64,000 bases of DNA from assembly GCA_034766995.1 (NCBI GenBank), contig CM068317.1:25453501-25517500 (forward strand). The letters are read 5' to 3'. The position numbers were made by a program, and so were the translations under genes. Below the pieces are notes generated by a model, which had not been told where the DNA came from, did no database searches, and saw nothing but the letters and a program-made list of their open reading frames with translations. This DNA is from Acanthacorydalis orientalis. Taxonomy: Eukaryota > Arthropoda > Insecta > Megaloptera > Corydalidae. This document shows positions 56,866 through 64,000 of the stretch, piece after piece (the stretch's first letter is position 1; every line of letters begins with the position of its first letter).

Positions 56866-57443
56866 GATCGGCAGGTAAAAAAATAATTGCGGTTTATGAT
56901 CTTCAAATTCATATACATTTACAGTTTTTTTTTAATTTTCCTAGTTGTTTTAGTAATCCAGAACTGTGGGATGATTAACGCCTAACTTTTGTGCAAGCTC
57001 TTGAATTGTTCTGTGTAGTTCTAATTGAACTAACGCCTTTAGTTGGTCGTTATGAATTGAAGAAGGACGTCCGTGACCTTCCTTATCTTCAAGGGTTTCG
57101 TCCTCGACACGAAAATTTTCGGAACCACCTTTGCGCCGTACCTTCCTTAACAACATCCACACCAAAAGCATCGTTGAATTTACGAGCAATTTCTGTTGCT
57201 TTATCATCCGTTTTGAACTCGTATAAAAATGCTCTTATTTGATTATTTTCCAATTTTTAATTCAATAGCTCAATTTAAATCAAAATTAATAGTAAAACCA
57301 AAGTCGATGTTATCAAAATGCAGACAGAAAAATACACTTTAAATTGATATTAATATGAACACGATTAAATGACACTTTCATTGAAAAAATTAAGGTTAGA
57401 ATTCAGAAAACAAACACCGCAATTATTTTTCTATCAACCGAAT
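56866..57443 (-). mobile_element. Internally deleted cecropia-type mariner (about 580 bp)
   Basis: The ends GGCAGGTAAAAAAATAATTG and AATTATTTTTCTATCAACCG bound the 5' half. The minus strand (56950-57207) reads the helix-turn-helix region: ENFRVEDETLEDKEGHGRP, then VQLELHRTIQELAQKLGVN. It keeps an intact TTAA at the site where a related copy at 27 kb took up a piggyBac. Confidence 0.88.
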
Positions 57444-57450
57444 ATTTTTC

Positions 57451-57493
57451 TATCGTGGATAAGTATCGTGGATAAGTTCTTATCGTGGATAAG
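57451..57493. repeat. Three copies of TATCGTGGATAAG
   Basis: 13-bp units at 57451, 57464 and 57481 sit just after the mariner end. Confidence 0.85.
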
Positions 57494-57720
57494 TAAAGGA
57501 TTCTCAAAATGACGCATGAGTGAAAAATCATTGAAAAATGCTACTGTAGAGAATTAATTTATCATTTATTTTATTAACCACTTATTGTAAGAAATTTAAC
57601 TCATTTAAAAATGTTCAGAAAAAATCATGTAACGAAAAATTGTTTTTGGATTCATTTTAAAATTCCAAAAAACATATAACATATCTATCTTCTAAATATT
57701 TAATTTCTTACCAGTAGGTA

Positions 57721-57758
<38 letters not shown>

Positions 57759-58203
57759 ATATGTATATATATTTCTATAAAAAAGAAATAAAATGGATAG
57801 AGACAGAACAAATAATTATCGATTGTTTATTAAGTTTGCATCTCATTGAATAAACAGACATTGTTGCACATTTCAAAACAGGATATTTTACATAAAACGT
57901 CATTTTAATATCCTGTATCGGTATATCTTTGTAACATTTCCATCGTTTTAATATTCATGTCTATTTCCCTATTCTCCATTATTTAATAGTTTAACGAATT
58001 CACGTCGGAACAAACAGACGAGAACGCTGTCACTCGTAGAAAATCGAAACCGTAATTATATAAATATTTTGTGTGCAAATATTGCGATTTTACTTAAAAG
58101 GAATCAATTTCGGACGAGATTGAGTTTCGTGATTGTTTAATGTCCTTTTTTGTACTTTGCGATATTGATTGAATAGATATATAAACTTTATATTAGTTTG
58201 CTA

Positions 58204-58262
<59 letters not shown>

Positions 58263-58782
58263 AATTTCTTCCATCGCTCTGATATAGAAATAAATTACCA
58301 ATATTTGTTTTCTATACAAGATTGAAGAACTAAATATTTACCTAATATGTTTTTATTATTTTTGTTTCGAAGACACAAAATATATTACTTATATTACTAT
58401 TTTCTTATATATATTTTTTCTATGTCTGTGATTACTACTTACAAATACAAAGACATTTAGATTTAAACATTAAAGCTGTTCCTAATAGATGTTACAAATG
58501 TAAATGTAACAGTGAACAATCTTGACGAATAAATAATGTAATGATTGTGTCGAAACTAGCATTAAGCCCTTGACATACAAAGACATCTCTGATACGTCAT
58601 ATGTTTCTTATAGCATTGTAAAAACCCTGTGAATCCTAATATTAAATTACGGTATTTTAAATGTTTTACAGTCTCAAGAGTTTCATCTCTTATTATATTT
58701 ATATGTACTGTCCCATCAAGAGTAGGTATTTTACCAGTCTAATTCATTCGTATGTGTTTATCTCTCACAGAGAGATATATTG

Positions 58783-58840
<58 letters not shown>
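57494..58840. other. Ret intron with TA tracts and a LINE 3' UTR scrap
   Basis: TA or TA/TG tracts lie at 57721-57771, 58206-58261 and 58790-58840. The part 58620-58760 (AACCCTGTGAATCCTAATAT onward) matches the LINE 3' UTR at 49501-49650. No gene. Confidence 0.55.
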
Positions 58841-58841
<1 letters not shown>

Positions 58842-59192
58842 GAGGTTACACAATTAAGTAATGCGACAAAATTCAAAAATCGAGTATATTTAAAAATTAA
58901 GGTACATCGCTGCGATCCCCTTCAAAGTAGTCCCCTCCCGCATCTATACACTTATTCCAGCGAGTTTTCCAGTTTTCGTAACAATTCTGGAACACTTCTT
59001 GCGGGACCTCTCCGAGTACCCTCGTCACAGATTCTTGGATATCTTCAACGGAGTCAAAATGTCGACCTTTGACGAATTTTTTCATATGGGGGAATAGGAA
59101 AAAGTCGCAGAGTGACATGTCCGGTGAATAGTGCGGTTGTGGTAACGTTGCGATGCCTTTAGACGCCAAAAACTGAGGGACACTGAACGCAC
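58841..59192 (-). mobile_element. Mariner fragment (3' end), inverted relative to its neighbour
   Basis: The terminus CGAGGTTACACAATTAAGTA follows a TA tract. The minus strand encodes KGIATLPQPHYSPDMSLCDF, then EDIQESVTRVLGEV and CIDAGGDYFEGDR. It is about 97% identical over most of its length to the reverse complement of 59917-60265. Confidence 0.9.
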
Positions 59193-59300
59193 TATGGGTT
59201 CTGCATTAAAAAGCACTCAGTTTGCGCACTTGTGTTCGAATCATCCCTTAATTCGAAACATTAAAGTATGAGTTCCAAACGCTTAAAAGTATTCCAATAT

Positions 59301-59302
<2 letters not shown>

Positions 59303-59342
<40 letters not shown>
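59303..59342. repeat. (TA)n microsatellite
   Basis: About 20 TA units serve as the insertion edge of the next mariner. Confidence 0.95.
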
Positions 59343-59345
<3 letters not shown>

Positions 59346-60265
59346 GAGGTCAGACAATTAAGTAATGCGACCGATTTTTTTTCTCGGCCTGTGGTAACAC
59401 TGCGAACCTGTAACTCCGCCACCGTAATAGCAGATCCCTACTCTCTCGATTGAGACCTTGACCACCCTCGTACGATCATTTCTTCGCCAGCTGTTTAGTG
59501 TTTTGTAACAACGCGCGAGTAGTGCATGTCACGAAAATGGAACAGAGAAATTTAGAGCAACGGTGCGCGATAAAATTTTGTGCAAAACTCGGCGAAACCG
59601 CGACAGAAACTTATGAAAAAGTACTTAAAGTGTATGGTAGTGATGCCCTGAGTCGTAGTCAGGTGCTTCGGTGGCATGCCGGTTTTAGAAAAAGGCCGTG
59701 AGAGCGTCAAAGACGAGGCGCGGATCGGAAGGCCAATTCAAGTGCGAACCGACGCGAATGCGCCTCTTTTTTTAAGTTCGTACCACCTGGACAAACCGTA
59801 AATCAAGTATTCTACCGCAATGTGCTCGAAAAATTACGAAAAAGGGTGCTCAGAGTGCGTCCAGAGATCGCGAAGACTTGGGTTCTGCATCACGACAATG
59901 CTCCCTGTCACAGTGCGTTCAGTGTCTCTCAGTTTTTGGCGGCTAAAGGCATCGCAACGTTACCACAACCGCCCTATTCACCGGACATGTCACCCTGCGA
60001 CTTTTTCTTATTCCCCCATATGAAAAAATTCGTCAAAGGTCGACATTTTGACTCCGTTAAAGATATCCAAGAATCTGTGACGAGGGTACTCGGAGAGGTC
60101 CCACAAGAAGTGTTCCAGAATTGTTACGAAAACTGGAAAACTCGCTGGAATAAGTGTATATATGCGGGAGGGGACTACTTTGAAGGGGATCGCAGCGATG
60201 TACTCTAATTTTTAAATATACTCGATTTTTGAATTTTGTCCCATTACTTAATTGTCTGACCTCGT
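59343..60265 (+). mobile_element. Young-looking mariner with an internal deletion (0.92 kb)
   Basis: The terminal repeats CACGAGGTCAGACAATTAAGT and ACTTAATTGTCTGACCTCG are nearly perfect, with TA edges. The N-terminus MEQRNLEQRCAIKFCAKLGE runs to LRWHAGFRKR (59536-59700), then breaks. A deletion near 59757 joins to FFKFVPPGQTVNQVFYRN. The C-terminal part is open (59822-60208): WVLHHDNAPCHSAFSVSQF, PPYSPDMSPCDFFLFPHM, ending YAGGDYFEGDRS. The two Asp residues are separated by 34 residues (D,D34D). Confidence 0.92.
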
Positions 60266-60420
60266 ATATATCTCATGGTTTCATTTATAAGTTAATAGTG
60301 TATAATTATTTTGCTTTTTAAGTTGTTTTTTAAAAGAAAATCTATAATTTCGTTCATGCGTCAAATCGACGCGTGTCCGTAGAAATAGGTATACAAAAAT
60401 CGCCGTAAGCCTAGTGTTAA
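60266..60420. mobile_element. piggyBac-like terminal segment (copy 1)
   Basis: It ends GCCGTAAGCCTAGTG-TTAA at 60420. Reversed, TTAACACTAGGCTTACGG equals the terminus style of the piggyBac at 27382. The inner ATGCGTCAAATCGACGCG resembles the TGCGTAAAATTGACGCATG subterminal repeat known from piggyBac. Confidence 0.7.
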
Positions 60421-60610
60421 GTAATCCAAAATTGTTGGATGACTAACGCCTAACTTTTGTGCAAGCTCTAGAATTGTTGTGTGTGTTGTTGATTCACCTA
60501 ATTCCTTCAGTTGGTTGTTATGAACTGAAGGACGCCCATGACTTTTTTCATCTTCAAGGCTTTCATCCTCAACATGAAATTTTTTGAATTGCTATTACTG
60601 TCCCTTAGTT
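60421..60610 (-). mobile_element. Cecropia-type mariner scrap
   Basis: It runs from GTAATCCAAAATTGTTGGAT to GAATTGCTATTACTGTCCC, the same helix-turn-helix segment as 14170-14378, sitting between TTAA-type junctions. Confidence 0.8.
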
Positions 60611-60895
60611 CCCTAAGGATAATAGCATCGACATAGAAATGCACATAACCATCAATTAAAAATCATCGATAATAATTTATTGAAAATTTTTGATCAGAAT
60701 TTTTTTGTGATTTGCGAGGAGAAATAGTTAATTTCTTAAATCACATTTTCCACTTATTTCACATACAATTTTTTTACCTCTATACTATTAACCAGCTGAA
60801 CAATTATTTCACGAAAGTAATAGACCTTGAATTTAACAATAACGTCTCTTTAACCGTAGCATTACGAAGGGATCGATACCCTAGACTATGAGATA
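60611..60895. repeat. Second copy of the TTAA-joined repeat
   Basis: It matches 14379-14690 (GGATAATAGCATCGACATAG to CTAGACTATGAGATATG), including the junction with the mariner scrap. Confidence 0.8.
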
Positions 60896-60943
60896 TGATG
60901 ATGATGTTGAATATTATAAATTTAATATTAATATATATATATC

Positions 60944-61090
60944 TCATGGTTTCATTTATAAGTTAATAGTGTAAAATTATGTTACTTTTTAAGTTGTTTT
61001 TTAAAGAAAATGTATGATTCCGTTCATGCGTTAAATTGACGCGTGTCCGTAGAATTAGGTATATAAAAATCACCGTAAGTCTAGCATTAA
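60944..61090. mobile_element. piggyBac-like terminal segment (copy 2)
   Basis: It is a direct repeat of 60266-60420, starting CTCATGGTTTCATTTATAAG and ending CCGTAAGTCTAGCA-TTAA at 61090. Confidence 0.7.
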
Positions 61091-61242
61091 GGAAGGTGTA
61101 TTAATCTCGGCTGCTTGTGCCTTTTTGTGTTATATACATGAGAAAGAAGAAAAATGTTTCCCAGCTGAGCTGACAAACACATCCCGCCTTCGAGAATTTA
61201 CTTTTACTACCGCATCGCTTTCGGGTGATCATACTCTGAAAG

Positions 61243-61245
<3 letters not shown>

Positions 61246-61297
<52 letters not shown>
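61246..61297. repeat. (TA)n microsatellite
   Basis: A pure TA run of about 26 units. Confidence 0.95.
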
Positions 61298-61300
<3 letters not shown>

Positions 61301-62130
61301 AAACCCCACATTTCTCGTCACTTTGCCCGCAGCACAAAGTGACTGATATTTATGTTGACCAGAAATGTTTGCTTTGTCAGCTCATAAGTTTTAAGTTTAA
61401 TTCATTGAGTTTCGTTCTTAGGTATTTTTTAAGTTTAAATATATTATGTTATAAAAATCAATAAACAGTTTTTTCTTTCTATTTTCCTGTCAATTTTTAC
61501 GGGCTTTATATTAGTAGTTATAATAATAATATTTTAGCGAAACGGTCATAATTTATTAGTATATAATAAAATATATCACTATATATTAAATATCCCCGGT
61601 TTTTTGACAATTTTCCCCGGAAAAATACACATGGACGATAATAAAAATTTCCAAAACACCACACAATTCCTTAGAGCGGATAAATATACTGGCATCGGTA
61701 AGGGCACCGCAGTAAGTCTGTAACATACCGACCACACAGACCCTGTACCATATTCACTTATCAATAAAATTTATTTTTATTTTATTTATTTTATATATTA
61801 AATAATAATTTAGAAACGAATTCAAAGAAGATAATGTTATTGTTAATTTTTCGTATAGTTTCCTTTAGATATATTTCTCTGTGATATATTTCTGCAGTAC
61901 ATATTTGTCATATTTTACAATTAATAAATTATTTTCTTCAAAAAACATGAGTAATCGAAAATCTTTAGGAACAACTGTAGTGGAGAGAATATAATTAAAA
62001 ATAATTTTCTACTGTACTACTCTAATTCAATTTGCAATAATGACTTAATATCCATAATTTACTCTAGTTATTAAATATTTCTTCAACAAATACGTTATTT
62101 TACTAAAATTGAAAATCAGTACAGAAATAA

Positions 62131-62131
62131 A

Positions 62132-62186
<55 letters not shown>

Positions 62187-62202
62187 GAGAGAGAGAGGGA
62201 GA
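62131..62202. repeat. (TA)n-(GA)n microsatellite
   Basis: TA units grade into CGAGAGAGAGAGAGGGAGA. Confidence 0.95.
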
Positions 62203-62364
62203 TAAATAGATAGAATACTTGCTAGTTACAGTGAATTAGAATTCTAAAAATAAAAGCTTTCGAATAACCATACATTCACGATTTTTTTACCCGTCATTGT
62301 TATTCAATCTTCCAGTAATCTAAATTTTATGTTAAAGTTTGAAAAATGTAAATTTTATTTGTAC

Positions 62365-62613
62365 CTTTAACATTAGTTGATGGGAATTTATCGCTCAGTT
62401 TCAGTCGTCCACTAATTTGATCGAGCTCGAAGTAATCAGAGTGTTCAGAGCTGACAATCTTGAATACAACGTCGCCGAAGCGCAATTTTTCACCACGGTC
62501 ATTTAACGCCTTAATGTCGAGAATTGTAAATCCGGCAAAACCGCTTTGACCTCCATCCGTGTCCAACGGCACGTTAATCTCCAGGTCGTTCATAGGAAAA
62601 TAGACTGCGGTAG
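62365..62613 (-). CDS. Ret: Ret exon: first cadherin-like domain, N-terminal part
   Basis: The exon has 82 full codons, with two leading bases and one trailing base. The acceptor is a pyrimidine tract ending GTTACAG at 62614. The donor is G|GTACAA at 62364. The peptide starts TAVYFPMNDLEINVPLD and continues into a FTILDIKAL strand, then FELDQISGRLKLSD, which is the usual cadherin 'x-x-D-x-x-S/T-G-x-L' edge. It resembles the mature N-terminus of vertebrate RET, where LYF begins the first cadherin-like domain. A signal peptide must therefore lie in an upstream exon, which I did not find before 64000. The trailing G joins the next exon to make a glycine codon (VKG-KTN). Confidence 0.85.
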
Positions 62614-62674
62614 CTGTAACAGAAAACCAGCCATTATTTTAATCTACTCTCTTTATATATCCATACATACACAG

Positions 62675-62677
<3 letters not shown>

Positions 62678-62722
<45 letters not shown>
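62678..62722. repeat. (TA)n microsatellite
   Basis: About 22 TA units, 65 bp upstream of the Ret exon acceptor at 62614. Confidence 0.95.
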
Positions 62723-62725
<3 letters not shown>

Positions 62726-63052
62726 ATGTGTGACTAGATGTGTTTGAGACAATATGAAATATATGCTCATAAGTATTTTATACATACATAATAGAACGTC
62801 TATATTTCTAATAATATTTGGAATGAAATATTTTTTATAATAAAACATTTACTTAGGAGGGTTTAATAATTATGGTTATAAATGGCAAAAGATATTATTC
62901 ATACATTGCATTTATCGAATTAACTGTATTTACTTTTAATATTTGTAAAAAAAACTTTTCAACATTCTTTTAAACAGTTTTCCATTCATCATAATTTTAT
63001 TTAATACTAAACTATATGAAAATTAAATACGTTTTTAACTGCTTTATCTAGT

Positions 63053-63088
<36 letters not shown>

Positions 63089-63364
63089 AACAAGCTGAAT
63101 AAGAATGATATATATAAAACATGAAAAAGGTTTCTCAACCTTTTTATCGCGTCACCCAATATATTTGTTTGTAATGGTTCCGCGACTCAAATGTTTACAA
63201 CATAAAATATTTAAGAACTTTATAGACCGGAGTCACTGTCTATTATATAAATAAATAAAATTATGCATATTTGATAGTAACTTCTACGTGTGAAATATAA
63301 CATTGAGTACATTTCTACTGAGAGCGGTTCAGAAGAATTTCGATTTATAACAAATACTTCAGTT
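62723..63364. other. Upstream Ret intron; possible hAT scrap
   Basis: It holds a (TA)n tract at 63056-63086. At 63128-63200, GGTTTCTCAACCTTTTTATC with GCGTCACCC resembles the TTCTCAACCTTTTT-GCGACCC start common to one group of hAT elements. No signal-peptide exon was found. Confidence 0.35.
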
Positions 63365-64000
63365 TCAGTTTTTATTATTGAATTTTTCGTTCATTGGTTC
63401 CCATGACTGGATGAACTTTTTGAGTTTTTTATGTATTAGAATAGATACTCCAGCCGTTGCTTTTTCATTCTTGTCCACTCCTGTATATAAGTGTATAAAA
63501 TCTTTAGTATTTTCAACTCCGCTTCCTTTTTTCTTCGTTTCCGAGAGGATCGCTATATCGATGTTACGTTGGACAAATTCTAAGACAATTTCTTTCTGTT
63601 TATTCCTTATACCTTGTATGTTCCATATACCTAAATTCATAGTCCATTTTCTTTGCTGTTTTCGGTTTTTATTGTATCCATCCGACATCCGAGGCGTATT
63701 TCTACTGGGTATTTTAGCTTATTATTTAAATATTTTCCGAGTGTTAGGTTGCTGGCCTTACGACTCAACCCCCATACCTGGAGGGCCGTCCAGTTTTTTT
63801 CACGGTGGGTATTTTATTTTCCCACTACTCTCTGACATTACTAGAAAGCAGAGTCAGCGAGCTTTCCCCAATTCCAATGGGGACGCGCCCGATGGAGGTA
63901 ACTGGCAAATCCCCACCCGGGCTGGAATATCCACGACAGACAACCTATTTACTTTAAAAATAGCGCTGGAAAAAAGAACTCAACGAAATAGAGAGACACA
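63365..64000 (-). mobile_element. LINE 5' part with endonuclease N-terminus, runs off the window
   Basis: The minus strand reads NLGIWNIQGIRNKQKEIVLE, then NIDIAILSETKKKGSG and GVSILIHKKL (63365-63670). These are the N-terminal strands of an APE-type endonuclease: the WNIxG start, the SET(K/R) motif with the catalytic Glu, and GVxIxIxK. The GC-richer sequence to the right (63730-63950) is its upstream untranslated part. The frame ends at 63365, so the reverse-transcriptase part is missing, which is the opposite of the usual 5' truncation. Confidence 0.78.

Larger units (their letters stand above)
61091..62364. other. Ret intron, no gene
   Basis: AT-rich with TA tracts at 61246-61297 and 62131-62183 (then a GA run). 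I saw no coding or transposon signal. Confidence 0.45.
2471..62613 (-). other. Ret: Ret receptor tyrosine kinase gene body (partial)
   Basis: This span runs from the most 5' exon found to the transmembrane exon. Ten exons join without a frame break: 62613-62365, 44616-44350, 41612-41323, 41257-41089, 25602-25502, 8433-8111, 5646-5443, 5283-5108, 3121-2831 and 2766-2471. Their codon phases are complementary at all nine junctions, giving 2366 coding bases (788 codons). The order of domains is cadherin-like repeats, cysteine-rich domain, linker, transmembrane helix and juxtamembrane start, which is the RET architecture. In vertebrates RET is the signalling subunit for GDNF/GFR-alpha ligands; in flies a TGF-beta-family ligand has been proposed. 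The signal-peptide exon and all kinase exons are missing from the window. Introns vary from 64 bp to 17.7 kb. The large ones are packed with transposon relics. Confidence 0.9.

Noticed and set aside
1..64000. CRISPR arrays, operons, bacterial-type promoters, tRNA or rRNA genes
   Set aside because: The window is eukaryotic intronic DNA; no regularly spaced palindromic repeats with unique spacers, and no recognisable tRNA A/B boxes or rRNA segments were seen.

Overview
The window is a piece of an AT-rich animal nuclear genome, almost certainly an insect. It has introns, very many mariner-family transposon relics, piggyBac, LINE and probable hAT/Helitron-type relics, more than 30 (TA)n microsatellites and a short TTAGG run. 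A hymenopteran host such as an ant is plausible but is not proved by anything here.

One host gene spans the window on the minus strand: the receptor tyrosine kinase gene Ret. I could reconstruct ten consecutive internal exons (62613 down to 2471). Every GT/AG junction keeps the reading frame, giving 788 codons. They encode the four-domain cadherin-like ectodomain (one DENDNPP calcium motif), the cysteine-rich domain with 16 cysteines (landmarks RCVWR, TCPD, ICPQDC and CxC), a threonine-rich linker, the single transmembrane helix and the start of the juxtamembrane region. The signal-peptide exon lies to the right (beyond about 62.6 kb, probably outside the window). The kinase exons lie to the left, outside the window.

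Layout on the + strand: 1-2.4 kb, intron with a mariner relic ending 37 bp from the transmembrane-exon donor. 2.5-3.1 kb, two exons. 5.1-5.6 kb, two exons. 5.7-8.0 kb, mariner relics and a TA tract. 8.1-8.4 kb, exon. 8.4-25.5 kb, a 17 kb intron with mariners, LINE 3' ends, a Helitron/LINE-like endonuclease relic and a tandem array of about 170-bp units. 25.5-25.6 kb, a small exon. 25.6-41.1 kb, a 15.5 kb intron holding a scrambled piggyBac nested in a mariner, an 80-bp mariner MITE, a mariner split by a LINE, and CpG-rich unique DNA. 41.1-41.6 kb, two exons. 44.35-44.6 kb, exon. 44.6-62.4 kb, a 17.7 kb intron with more mariners, a LINE 3' end, a perfect 22-bp hairpin and piggyBac-like ends. 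62.4-62.6 kb, the most N-terminal exon seen. 63.1-64 kb, the 5' part of a LINE.

The only functional gene supported is Ret. The other coding traces are broken transposase, reverse-transcriptase-associated or endonuclease genes. I see no new biological system. The most unusual structures are the scrambled piggyBac-in-mariner composite, the 80-bp MADE1-like MITE, the perfect hairpin at 55 kb, paired segmental duplications of transposon composites, and the long satellite-like array.
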